Shown piece after piece: positions 20,939-32,090 of a stretch of DNA of 64,000 bases. The stretch is taken from contig LLEY01000214.1 of assembly GCA_001414485.1 (NCBI GenBank), positions 27,081 to 91,080 of the forward strand, written 5' to 3'. Made by a program: the position numbers and the translations under genes. The DNA is from Calycina herbarum. Taxonomy: Eukaryota > Ascomycota > Leotiomycetes > Helotiales > Pezizellaceae. Under the pieces are notes generated by a model. That model worked only from the letters and a program-made list of their open reading frames with translations, made no database searches and was not told the origin of the DNA. Numbering within the stretch: the stretch's first letter is position 1; each line of letters opens with the position of its first letter.

Positions 20939-23900
20939 ATGTCGATGACCACGGCAGACTCTATGCCAATATCACTTCTTCGAAAACGAAAGCGAAGGCG
21001 CCAGGATAAATCTTCAATTACTGCGCGATTGGTCTTGGACGACCATGTGAAGGGCGACGTGGGCATACTCTCTGAGGATTTATACGCAGATTTATTTCCA
21101 GCGGCTGTGCAAGGTGGGATTTTGATATCTGGCTAGCAGACAAATAGCTAATTTGCATATTTTGTAGCCCAAGAAGATGGATCTCAGGGCCCGGAAATAT
21201 TACATGTTGCAATATCCCCTTGGTGCCCCTCAACCGCTGTCGAGGACTCAACCTGGACCGTGGTTGCAGTCAGATCTTCTAGTGCACTCGCCCACTCGAC
21301 AGTCCAATTCTCCCCATCTTCATTGGCTTTACAAGGCTTCGCGGAAGCGCTGCAGAAAGTAGCCCCCTCGAAATTGTCGAGTCACAGCCGGAGTGGCATA
21401 GAAATCAGGATATTGGACGTGATACCTTTGCCTTTGGATGTTGTCTTTGTGACCATAGAGGGGGACCTTGCGCGGCGGTTGGAAAATGGGGAGGGCACCT
21501 TTCATGGTGAACATGCGAGAACAAATGGCAAACCGGTGGGGAAACTGAGTTCTGTCGTACCTGAGGACCGGTTGACATCGGCAATTCGGGAGGCATTGGG
21601 CGCTCTGAAGATAGTTCATACTGGGGATTTCTTCTCCCTGCCATTGCCCCCGCATCCCATTACACATGTACCACCACCGCCCGCGCAAGTTTCTCTCTGT
21701 GAGCCTGTTGGCCAAGGATATTTATCCCCATTGAGCAAGATAATTATCACTCAAACTGGCCACCATTCAAAACAAGCTCGCAAACCTAAAGCCTTGCCTA
21801 TCAATAAGGCGTTAAACTCTGTAGGAGAGGACGATGAAGATACTTCGACAGATCAATTCTACTCGGCAGCAGAAGATCGATATAAGACAGACGCTGCAAT
21901 CGATGATGACGACGAGGATGAAGATGATTCAGCCACTGAGACAGAGGAAGAAATTTCCGATGCCGATAGTGGCAGTCTATCTGATGATTCAATGGACGAT
22001 CTGATTTCATTGCAGGCTCCAACTCTACCTGCTCATAATGCAAGTGGAATATCTACCGTACAGGCCGGAACGCCGCGTACAGTAGGGAGAAATACCAATG
22101 GTATGACTACACCGGGGTCTGTGTTTTCTAGCTTTACTGCAACCACTGCTCGTGCTGGGGGACAAAAGGGAAGACTTTTCAAAGCACAAGGACTCATGAA
22201 ACCCTTACCAGAGGAAATTCTTCATCCAAAACCAAGTGTTGGAGACGACGATGAAGCTCGAGTTTTCGTTGATGTAAATTCTCTGGCCAAAATCGGTTGT
22301 TTCTCTGGTGATTGGGTTCGACTGGAAGTAGCTGCTGAACCACCGGCAAACGGGGCTGGTCTTTGGGGCCTTGGAAGTTTTGGGAATACCGAACCAAAGG
22401 ATCCAGTCTGGCGCCCAGTAAAAGTATTCGGTCTACCAGAAGGATATTCCCAACGACCCATAACCAAAATCCCAAGTAACAAGCAAGGAGAAAGACGTCT
22501 ATCATTCTTTGAATCACAAGTCCAAAAGCCCTCTAGCCCAACTGTATATCTCTCACCGATATTACTAGCAAATATGGAAAATATGCCATATTGTCGACTC
22601 TCGCCTCTTAAACGGACTCCCCAACTTGGAAGACCCTCCCTAGCGAAAATTACAAGTTCGTCTCGCCCGCCCTTTTTGCAAGAACTTAAGTTACTCAAAA
22701 TTTCCACTCCAATCTCAACGGAAAGAACTGCGCAAAATGTACTGTTCACAAATTTGAAAAGTCATTTTGGCAATCGCACTCGTATTGTGCGAAAGGGCGA
22801 TCTGATAGCAATTCCTATTGATGAGGAGCTCGGTCGGATTTTGCATCAGACGTCTGCTAGTGATGATCTTGAGATTGATGATTTGCTATCTAACGTGTCT
22901 CTTTCTGGCCCACGAAACAGTTCCTTTACCAAGCCCACGGCTGTGGGATGGTTTAAAATAGGATACGTGGGAGTATCCAAAGAAAATGCCGAACCTTCGG
23001 ACGAGGAAGATATTTGGGGTGGAGCAGCTTCTGTTGATGGCCCCTCCACTCATATTATGCAGTCTGGCAGTGAGAATAGTCGAATACCATCGACAATGGA
23101 GAATACATGGGAATACTACTTGGGGCTGAAATCTTTACCTAAGCTAGAAGTTCTCTCGACTTCATTGCCCGAACCACGAAAGGCTCATGTCACATCACTT
23201 CAACGAAGGTTACGAGAATTGATTGCGGCAGCGACAAGCCCTAGAGCAATACATCTGCAACAAAAGCCTCTTGCAATTCTATTAGTTTCGACACAGCGAA
23301 GTATTGGAAAAGCAACCCTAGCCAAAAGAGCGTGTTCTGACATTGGTCTCCATACTTTCAGTATCGATGCTTATGATATCTTGACGGAAGGAGGGGCTGG
23401 TAGCGATGTCAAAACTGTTGCTTATCTAGAATCTCGAGCAGAGAGAGCTATGAATTGTGGACCTGAATTTTGCTCACTTCTTATTCGGCATATCGAAGCT
23501 CTCACAGCGGACAGGATCATAGCCACACTCTCCGAAATATTATCAGGACTCCGAGTACTCATCGCAACTACTACTGACGTTGACAAAATCCCAGATGGAG
23601 TTCGTGGTCTTTTCACACACGAGTTAGAGATGTCTGCTCCTGACGAGTGGGAGAGAGAAGGTATCCTCAGAGGCATTGTCGAAAACCAGTCAGTACCACT
23701 GGCGCCAGAAGTTGATCTGAGTTCCGTCGCTGTCAAGACTGCTGCTCTCGTCGCTGGGGATCTGGTTGATGTAGTCGACCGTGCAATCGTCGCCCGAAAC
23801 TCCCGCCTCGAAGAATTATCCTCAAAATGTTCCAACCCACAAACCCAAATCACAGTCCGCGACCTCCTAGTCGCCGGTGGACCAGCAGGACGTTGTCTCA

Positions 23901-25201
23901 CAAAGGTCGACTTCGACTTCGCCGTCGATGCCGCACGCAAGAATTTTGCCGACGCAATCGGAGCCCCCAAAATCCCAAATGTAGGCTGGGACGATGTTGG
24001 TGGTTTGACAAACGTAAAAGACGCAGTTATGGAAACCATCCAACTTCCTCTTGAACACCCTGAGCTCTTCGCTAAAGGGATGAAGAAGAGATCTGGGATT
24101 TTGTTTTATGGGCCACCTGGTACGGGGAAAACGCTCCTGGCAAAAGCTATTGCTACGGAATTCAGCTTGAATTTTTTCTCTGTCAAAGGGCCGGAATTAC
24201 TTAATATGTATATCGGTGAGTCTGAAGCGAATGTGCGACGAGTCTTCCAGAGAGCGAGGGATGCGCGACCTTGTGTTGTCTTCTTTGATGAATTGGATTC
24301 CGTTGCTCCCAAAAGGGGAAATCAAGGCGATAGCGGGGGAGTAATGGATCGTATCGTTTCGCAACTCCTTGCCGAATTAGATGGGATGTCTGATGGTGAA
24401 GATGGGGGAGGGGGGGTTTTCGTGATTGGGGCTACGAATCGACCGGATCTTTTGGATGCTGCGTTGCTGAGGCCGGGACGGTTTGATAAGATGCTTTATT
24501 TGGGGGTTAGTGATACGCATGAGAAGCAGTTAACTATTATGGAGGCTTTGACTAGGAAGTATGTCCCCCCTTTCCCCTGACGATCGTTGAGATTTGGAGA
24601 CTAATTGTGTTTGCGATCGCTTAGGTTTACACTCCACCCCCACCTCTCCCTCCAACGCGTCGCCTCGCGGTTACCATATACATACACCGGCGCAGATTTC
24701 TACGCTCTCTGCTCGGATGCTATGTTGAAGGCTGTTACTAGACAAGCTTCCCTTGTTGATGCGAAAATAGCTGGTATCAATTCTACTGCGTCGCCGAAAA
24801 TCTCGACGGCCTACTTTTTTGATCATTACGCTACGAAGGAGGATGTTGATGTTGTGGTTAATGAGGAGGATTTCTTGAGTGCGGAGAGGGAGTTGGTTCC
24901 TAGTGTTAGTTTTGGGGAGTTGGAGCATTATGGGAAGGTTAGGGCTATGTTTGAGAAGGTTGGGGAGGAGAAGAAGGAGAATGGGGAGGCGAATGGTGGT
25001 ACCAATGGGAGGGTGAATGGAAAGGGCAAAGGGAAGGGGAAGGAAAGGGTTGTTGATCGGAAGGGGAAGGGGAAGGCGGTTGAGAGGTGGGATGATCCAG
25101 TGGAGGAGGATGAGGATGATGTGAATGGGTATGGGGTTGAGAGTAGAAGTAAGGGGAAGGGGAAGGGGAAGGCTATTGATATGGGTGAGGATGATGATTA
25201 G
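20939..25201 (+). CDS. PEX6: Peroxisomal AAA ATPase peroxin-6
   Basis: Three exons, 20,939-21,113, 21,168-24,558 and 24,625-25,201, give 1,380 residues. Peroxin-6 forms the Pex1/Pex6 hexamer that pulls ubiquitinated Pex5 receptor out of the peroxisome membrane. The N-terminal ITARLVLDDHVKGDVGILSEDL is typical of filamentous-fungal Pex6. Acidic linkers follow at about 205-245. The first AAA module (about 760-900) is degenerate, with STQRSIGKAT in place of Walker A. The second is canonical, with GILFYGPPGTGKTLLAKA (about 1,037), VVFFDELDSVAP (about 1,093) and IGATNRPDLLDAALLRPGRFD. The start follows exon-1 similarity and an in-frame join to DGSQGPEILHVAISPW. The C-terminal 70 residues are an unusual Lys/Gly/Glu tract of GKGKGKGK repeats. 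Intron 2 begins GTATGT. The gene looks intact and is probably essential for growth on fatty acids. Confidence 0.95.
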
Positions 25202-25450
25202 GGGATGTATTGAGTAATTAAAAAATGGGGAAGGGCTAGGGTAAAATCGGGATTGAAAATTAAAAATATACCCTTTCTGGAGTTTTCGGACGTGGTGAGA
25301 TCATGGGTTTCCTCGAGCGGGTGAGTGTAAGTTGGCAAGTGCCATTTTTGCTCCTTTGAGTGGGTGGCGCTGGGGGTGTCTCGGTTGTTTAAGGGTGAGA
25401 AAGGTCTCGTTTCTTGCTCTCCTCCTTCGGCTTTGAGTCTGTCCATTTCT

Positions 25451-25545
25451 ACGGTATCATTACAAGTCTGTAAGTTACCTCATTCAAGCTTCATGTTTCT
25501 ATCCGGGAGGGAATGAAATAACTTACAGGTTTGTAATGATACCGT
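25451..25545. repeat. 27-bp inverted repeat with a 41-nt spacer
   Basis: Left arm 25,451-25,477 (ACGGTATCATTACAAGTCTG...) and right arm 25,519-25,545 are reverse complements at 25 of 27 positions. Each arm carries a GTAAGTTA on one strand. The hairpin sits at the junction between two faintly similar minus-strand stretches. Confidence 0.75.
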
Positions 25546-25860
25546 AAAGGTTGTATCGAGTATACTAAAATTGTGGGAAATGGGGCAGAAGCTGTGATTA
25601 TCGGCATTGCGGGATGAAGATATAACCTTTCTGGATAGTTTGGGCTGGGAGATTTTGAGAGTTATCCTGTGTTGGTGAGTTGTGTAGAGTTGGGTAGTCC
25701 CGATTTCAGGCTTCCTTTGTGGATGTGGATGGTGTTGGGAATGTCTCGGTTCACGGACCGGACATTGTCCCTTGCGGCGACTCAGCTTCTTTCTATTCTG
25801 CGGTTCAAGGGTTTCTAGAAATCCATCGAGGATGGATTGCCTGGACTTCTCTATAGCCAT
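25480..25860 (-). CDS. Possible small hypothetical protein
   Basis: From ATG at 25,860 an open frame of 126 residues begins MAIEKSRQSILDGFLETL, then is basic and His/Pro-rich. The first 30 residues look coding (helical, mixed charge). The rest has the composition of translated intergenic DNA. The frame runs through the inverted repeat, and a splice across it gives no open continuation. No family was recognised. It may be a gene remnant or chance. Confidence 0.2.
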   Translation of the reverse strand: MAIEKSRQSILDGFLETLEPQNRKKLSRRKGQCPVREPRHSQHHPHPQRKPEIGTTQLYTTHQHRITLKISQPKLSRKVISSSRNADNHSFCPISHNFSILDTTFTVSLQTCKLFHSLPDRNMKLE

Positions 25861-26544
25861 TTTTTGATCGACGGAGACTTTTTGGGGTGTTTGATTTTCA
25901 CTTAGTTTGGAGAGAGAGAAAGTGCTACAGAGAATGGGAAATATTTCGTGGGGAGGTTTTAGGAGGTATTTGTGAGAAGATTTCTGGGGATGAGGGGAAT
26001 TTGGACGTTGGGTGTGTATGTAGGGATACAGGTATGGCTCGGATGTTGAACGTACAAGTGAGGGAGGCCCGTTGGGGACGGGCTGTCTTGGGTAGGTAAT
26101 GGTCGAGTGAGAACCCTTGGAGATGTGGGATATTTTTCTCTTTTCCGTACTGGGTAAACACCAATGTGTTTTTGTGAGATGAGAGAGTAAAGTGGAGTTC
26201 AAGTCCTACTCTATCTCAACTCGAGGTCCAAAGACCGCTACTTTACTCTAAGTTTAAAATTGTTGAGTAGTTTTGAGAACACGTATCATGATTTCATTAC
26301 ATGAGATCTACCATTGAATATTGTTTTCTGTCAGGGTTGTGTTTGTTCCAGTCTACCCTTCATGAAGGGCTTCGTGAGACTTTACGTGCCTTGCGATATG
26401 GACATCACGAAGGACTGGGATGTTTTACAACTTTCTATATAGCTTCTCGCATTCCAATTCTTGCTTATCATCAATTCCAACAACCATCATCCAGTCCTCT
26501 ATCCGAAATCGTTCCTCGGTTGACATCTTCTCACAACCGGAAAA

Positions 26545-27540
26545 ATGGTCAAACTATACAAACCACTCCCAATACTCACACTCCTCGCGACCCAAGGTCT
26601 TTCCGCTCCCGCACCACAAGGTCCTCCCACGCAACCACCATCGCTTACGGACATCCTCCCATTAGACCTAACCCTCACACTCGGACCCCTTCTCACACTC
26701 GACCTCGCACGCGTTCTCGAAGCTGTGTTAGCAGGTGCAACCTCTGCACTCCTTGATTTACCACTGATCGAAGAACTAGCGGAGTTTTTACATGGAGCGG
26801 GAGAGGAAATAATTTGTGGGACTGATAAAGCATTGTGTGATACGCTTGAACGGTGGTGTATGGTCGCTTCTCGGGGTGCGAGTGATCCGGGGGCTGGTGG
26901 GAGTGGGGTAGGAGGAGGAAGCGGTGGGGGAAGTGGAGGAAGTGGAGGAAGTGGTTATGCTCTCCCTCCACCAACGAGTGGTTCAATGATGAGTGCTTTG
27001 GGTGGTGATCCGGTGGGGTACTTGAATGAGTGGATTGGATCTCACTATTCTCCGGCTCCCAGCCCACCTTCTGGTCCCCCTTCTTCTCCTCCCCCATCAT
27101 CCGGCGTATCTGGCCCGCCATCTGGTCCACCACCTTCATCCGGCGACCCAGAATGTCACTGCTCAACCATCCCCCCAACTCAAGGCCAACAACTCCAATC
27201 ATGGGTCGAGAACCAAGGACAATCCGTGGATCCCGATATCCTTTCTTCACTTCGACTTTGCGCAATAGGGGGGATCTCGGAGGTTATCTCGGAACATGCT
27301 AGGGAGCTTTTGATGCAGTGGTTGGAAGGGGATTGTCCTTTCGAGGATGTGGTTAAACATGTTGTAGTAGGATGGTTGGGTGTTGGGAGTGGGACTAGTG
27401 CGCCGGTTTCTGGACCTGGAGGATCGCCTGAGGGAAGTGGGGGATCTGGATCATCTTTGCCACCCGTTGATGGTTGGTCTGGGGCTTCTCACGGTATGGC
27501 TTGGGGTTTTGGAGGTGGTGCTGGGGGGTGGAAACATTAG
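26545..27540 (+). CDS. Secreted Gly/Ser/Pro-rich protein of unknown function
   Basis: A single-exon, 331-residue protein. Residues 1-20 (MVKLYKPLPILTLLATQGLS, cut near APAP) look like a signal peptide. A Leu-rich helical segment (about 33-85) leads into EEIICGTDKALCDTLERWC. A Gly/Ser linker follows (about 113-138), then a short globular piece, then a Pro/Ser linker of repeated SGPP/PPSS (about 170-200). A second globular piece contains CHC, LRLCAIGG and QWLEGDCPF. The tail is Gly/Ser-rich and ends GGGAGGWKH. At least seven cysteines in two folded pieces joined by flexible linkers suggest a cell-wall-associated or effector-like secreted protein. No domain family was recognised. The Tc1/mariner copy lies 180 bp downstream. 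Confidence 0.65.
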   Translation: MVKLYKPLPILTLLATQGLSAPAPQGPPTQPPSLTDILPLDLTLTLGPLLTLDLARVLEAVLAGATSALLDLPLIEELAEFLHGAGEEIICGTDKALCDTLERWCMVASRGASDPGAGGSGVGGGSGGGSGGSGGSGYALPPPTSGSMMSALGGDPVGYLNEWIGSHYSPAPSPPSGPPSSPPPSSGVSGPPSGPPPSSGDPECHCSTIPPTQGQQLQSWVENQGQSVDPDILSSLRLCAIGGISEVISEHARELLMQWLEGDCPFEDVVKHVVVGWLGVGSGTSAPVSGPGGSPEGSGGSGSSLPPVDGWSGASHGMAWGFGGGAGGWKH

Positions 27541-27719
27541 GGTTGAATATTGGGGTGGAGTTTTGTTGAAACTTGGGGGGTTTTCAAAACGAAGAATAGC
27601 AGTAGGGAAAATGTTGGTTTCATTTGATATGTATCAATAGTTGAAGTTGGAGGTGAGATTTCGTTTCTTGGTCCGGGTCAATGTTCAATTAGGGGGCATA
27701 TGGGTTAAGCGAGATAGTA

Positions 27720-29052
27720 AGAGTTGGGGCCACAGCTAGTGGGCCCCCTAAGCGAGATGACCCCCCACCTTAATTTCCGACACTCCCTTTTCAAAAACCT
27801 ACCATAATTTAACCTTTCAACCAAAACTCTTTAAATTAAAAATGGTAGACCGAATCCTCTCCCCCTCTTCTACACACGAGCCTGAATAGAATTAGTGTGC
27901 ACCAAAGCGCGCTAGAGTACGCTAAGCGCGAGCAGATAGAAAATCCTAGAACACGATCTTTAAGGAATTAGAGGTACCTAAATTCACGGCGCAGAGGATC
28001 TGTAAGGCTAATTCGAGCCGAACCACTTATAAAGAGAAGTAATATTAAAAGAGATTACTATCTAAGTAATATATATACTAAATCCTTTGGTTTATATCCT
28101 AAAACTATACTGCTTATTATATATCTTTTACGTAAGTTAAAAACGCTCTTAACCTACCTGCTTCTGCTTATATAATCTAACGAGAACTTCGCTATACTAG
28201 CTACCAACGATATATTACGTGCCTTCGACCCTTTATTAGCTAACTCTAAGTAAAGAAACGTCTTACTTTTATATATAAGCACCGCTAGTAGAGGACATTG
28301 GACTAGGCGGCTACTTATAGGTAAAAGAGAGACTAGAGAAAGGTTATATAGTTAAACGAGTATATATTTAAGCTTAGAAAGAGTAGAAGCGTCTAGGTAA
28401 CACGGCGTATAGACGAAAAGAGGTGTCTAGACTATATTAGGTTAATATATCGCTTAGAGAGAGTGTCGGTTATGATTTAGAGCGCGATTAGCTAGGATTA
28501 TAAGTCCTCTCTTGTCTTCTTAGAGAAGGAACAAGGCTATAGAGAGGTGAATTCCCGCGCCTATAGAGATTAAGTTCTTAAGCTAGTTATCTTTCCCTTA
28601 TTCAATAAGCTCGGTATCGACTATATCTTTATAGAGGACGGTTTAAAGGTATATAAGAGACATGCTCGCTTAGCTAAGCTCTAACATAATATCCGCGGCT
28701 TTAACTAGCCTTCTTCTTTATCTAATTTAAACGTAATTAAGAAGGTCTCATAGTAGATAAAAGAAGAGTTAAAGAAGTTGCCTTTTATACCGACTTCTAA
28801 GGACGAGTTAATTAAGAAGATCTAAAGGCTTTAGGATTTAGTAGATCCACGTAATTATAGATAATATACTAAGCGGTTAACTTATAAGTTAGAAGATGTT
28901 ATTAAAATCAAAGGATTAGCAACTATTAATTAATAATATATATAAATTTTAGAGCAAAAGACTTGAAGTTAGAACTATAAATGATTTTTGAGTAATAAGT
29001 GTTGATTTGGTGGGGTTCGCTTAGGGGGCCTACTAGCTGTGGCCCTAACTCT
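27720..29052 (+). mobile_element. Tc1/mariner-type DNA transposon, RIP-mutated
   Basis: This 1,333-bp element has terminal inverted repeats of about 40 bp, starting AGAGTTRGGGCCACAGCTAG. It is flanked by TA at 27,718-27,719 and 29,053-29,054. A plus-strand transposase begins with ATG at 27,842 and has helix-turn-helix text (NTIFKELEVPKFTAQRIC). The C-terminal catalytic region (IEDGLKVYKRHARLAKL, then NIRGFN*PSS and NLNVIKKV) matches the EDG...SPDLN-IE pattern with RIP-type losses. Many stops interrupt it. The inverted repeats are GC-rich and much less mutated than the interior. It is the only recognisable transposon copy inside the gene island. Confidence 0.88.
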
Positions 29053-29054
29053 TA

Positions 29055-29516
29055 CAGTTCATAATATCACAAACTTAAATCGAGAGTATACTCCTTCTAT
29101 AAAATATTTACAGTGTGGTTGTTAAATGAGCTCGTCACCCAACATTTATGGCAATGGAAAGGTGCGGGGAAGTGAAGGGCAGTTGGAGGTTGATTGATAG
29201 TGGGGACTTCAAGATGTGCCCTTGCCATCTTTGAGCGAGCGAGCGAGCACGCAAAACGGTACCTCGGCCACTTACATCGAGATTTCGATACGACTGGAGT
29301 AGCGCAATGCGATCTCGAATTTATGGCTCCATTTTCCTTCTTTTCGCTTAGCTTGCCTTGCGTCTTTGTCGCAAAGCCAACTGAAAACGGGACACCCCCG
29401 CTGCACAAAGAAATCGTTTTCTTTCCTAGCGCAAGTCCAATCTTTTTGTTTTTAACAGCACAATTGCAAGACTTGAATTCATCACGCAAGTCATTTACCA
29501 GCGCTCGATTTCGAAT
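29055..29516. other. Short intergenic region before the kinase-like gene
   Basis: About 460 bp, with a GAGCGAGCGAGCGAGC run near 29,230. No gene or RNA was recognised. It probably contains the promoter of the kinase-like gene. Confidence 0.4.
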
Positions 29517-31814
29517 ATGGCAGCTGGCGCGAAACGACGCTTAAGCTCAAGCCCAAGCGGCGAAAATGGGAATCAACAAGGCCCACCCCGAAAAGTTATC
29601 AAGCGTCCACCACCATATCCACAAGCCCCCAATCCACAAGCAAAACCCCCAATAAGACCTCCACCTTTTCCAAATTTCGAAGACCAACGCTTCCGATTAT
29701 TCATCAACGGCCTTCGATTTATCTTTGAAGGCAAAAAAGAGGGGATAGCCAATAGGAACCTTTTAGCAGCCCTAATAGACCGAGATTTCGAAAACACGGA
29801 GGATGGAAAACCAAAGGTGGCGTTGTATAAGCCACCCGGAGGCACTAGTGATGATGCACAGGAATGGATACCACTCAAGGAGCTGCAGTCGCCAAGAGAT
29901 CCGGAGCAAACATACGTCCCACCTGAATTCAATACGGAGTCATTTGAGAATGCTATGATGGGTATTCCTCGCGAAAGAATCAAACTTTCTACAGCTGGAG
30001 ATCCGGAAAATTTGGCCGACGGGTTAGGGTTGTTTACGTAAACGAAGGGGGATGAGTGGATGGATAGTGAACCGATTTGGAAAGAGCGTATTGGAGGGGA
30101 TTCGGGACATATTTGGAGGGGGGTCAAGTTTCTTGGTCAGGGTGGTTTTGGTCACGTAGGACTTTGGCAGAGGGACTCGTTAAAAGCGGATGAAGAGGAT
30201 CGAAATGAGATTGCGGGAATCCCGAGGGGGGTTGAGAAAGTAGCTGTTAAGGAGAATTTTAAGAGTCAGAAACTGGCGATTCAAGAGAGGAGATTCCAAT
30301 CGACCTTGACTAAGACAGGGAGTAAACATATTGTGACGTGTTATGAGAGGGAGGAAAGTTCCTAAGAAGATGATGGGGAAAAAGGAAAGGAAAGAACGAG
30401 GATTTTTTTGGAGTTTTGCGAGGGAGGAGATTTAGGTGCTTCGATGGAGGAGAATGCTGGGTATGTGGTTTTTCCTCGTTCAATTTTGTTCTTATTTTCT
30501 GGAAGGCTTCGGAAAGTTCATTTGAGAGTGATTTTGCCTGACAGATCATAGCAAGTTCACTATATCAGATCCTATAGATGAAAGATATTGTTGGTAAGTT
30601 GCTTGAAGCCTTTATTTATAAATACTAAAGAGAATTAGGCGTTACCTCGAATGTTTTGCAGGTGCATTAGCTACTATGGAACATGGAAATGAAGAGCTTA
30701 TCGGCCCTTCCTGGGATACACCTATTGCCCATCATGATATCAAGGAAGATAATAGTAAGCATTGAATCTGGGAATGTAGAAGATACAGAAACTGATCAAG
30801 CGACTATATAGTCCTGGTCGGAACCAAGGACGAAGATCATAAATATACTCCGGTTCTAAAGGTGAGAGACCCTTTTCCGGTTCCCCTTTCTCGACAACTA
30901 ACAATTTCCAAGGTGGCCGATTTTGGGATATCCCGAATAGATGCTAGTAGTGATGGGACGACGCCGCCTTATGGCTGGTCAAAGAATGTTTGGTTAGTCA
31001 ACTTACTCTCTTCCTCTCTCATTTCCATCCACCGCTACAGTTATAATCGCACCAAAACTAACCAAATAAACAACGTTCTAGGCAGATGGGAAGACTATTC
31101 TGGAAAATAATAAATTGGGGTATCACAGATGATGTCCCACAGGACCCGATGGTTGCGCATCAAGATCCGTGGTAGATGCGTCCAAACGACCCTGGTAAAC
31201 GAGAGAGATATGAAAAGGATCTTTTCATCCTTAATCCAGACCTAGAAAGTGGAAATGTCATAACCACCATGGGGAAAGCGATTCTTCAATCACCTTTTAG
31301 CGTGACGAAGGTGCACAGTTTTAAGGATGCTATAAAGATTTCTGATAATGCGGGCCTGTTTTTAGGGATTACTCGCCGCATTGAAAATTTAGAAAAAGGC
31401 GAGGAAGGAGGGAAAGTAGACACGAAGGAGGAAGGCGAGGGGGAAGAAGATGGGGAAGGCGGAAAGAGTGTTAAAGGTAGAGTTTACTTCATTTCAAGTT
31501 CATCTTTCTAGCCTTATACTTACACTAAAGTAGCTCCATCTCCGGAAAATACTACAAGCAGGAGCCTTAAAGATAGAGACAACCTATCTAACAGAAGCGG
31601 TCGTTCAAATTTCTATATCTCCACACCAGATGAGCGACCAATAATAACAAGTTACCAACTTGATAATGAGGCTGAGCGACTCACGGAGGCAGAACAAACA
31701 ATACAAACTGCAGATAATGAGTATTACCTAGAACTGGTGGCAGAACAGGCAAGAATAAGGGAATTAGAAAGACAGAATCGAGAAGATCAAGAGTTTGACT
31801 TTGAGGATGTTTAG
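29517..31814 (+). pseudogene. Protein kinase-like gene with four in-frame stops
   Basis: The frame from ATG 29,517 encodes a Pro-rich basic N-terminus and an unassigned helical region (FEDQRFRLFINGLRFIFEG). A kinase domain follows: FLGQGGFGHVGLW glycine loop, VAVKE lysine, LEFCEGGDL, then across introns AHHDIKEDNILVG (catalytic loop with Asp and Asn) and VADFGISRI. NVWQMGRLFWKIINWG comes next, then a coiled C-terminal exon (EAERLTEAEQTIQ) ending at 31,814. Introns at about 30,461-30,544, 30,594-30,661, 30,755-30,811, 30,862-30,912 and 30,993-31,081 have GT-AG ends. Stops at 30,039-30,041, 30,363-30,365, 30,575-30,577 and 31,173-31,175 each lie one transition from a Gln or Trp codon. The frame resumes with kinase-family text after each, so the decay is recent. 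The first intron also needs a 1-2 nt adjustment to keep frame. An active truncated product cannot be excluded. Confidence 0.75.
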
Positions 31815-32090
31815 CGATCACCTGGTGATAAGCCATTCTTCACGGAGGGTAAACAGACATAGCCGTTTATTAATTAGTAATCATCTAGCTACCTCTTAAT
31901 CGATGAATCTTTATACTTATATTACATAACCAACCTGGTACATTGCTTGCCTTCTCTGGATACCTCTCTGAGAATTGCGGATTCTAATTTTGGTATGAAC
32001 CTGGTATATATCTACACATTGCTATCAAGAATTCGCTTCCATATTGCGCCAAACCCCCTGATGTATGAGTTTAAATCAATGCGCATGTTT
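31815..32090. other. Short intergenic gap
   Basis: About 280 bp of AT-rich sequence between the 3' ends of the convergent kinase-like and glycosyltransferase genes. Nothing else was recognised. Confidence 0.4.

Larger units (their letters stand above)
25202..26544. other. Intergenic region with a low-confidence ORF and an inverted repeat
   Basis: This 1.3-kb gap follows PEX6. It contains the inverted repeat at 25,451-25,545, two faintly similar stretches read on the minus strand (about 25,800-25,550 and 25,460-25,200), and the possible small ORF at 25,480-25,860. Confidence 0.4.

Noticed and set aside
30310..30549. Minus-strand frame opposite the kinase-like gene
   Set aside because: It overlaps exon and intron of a clearly recognisable kinase domain on the plus strand.
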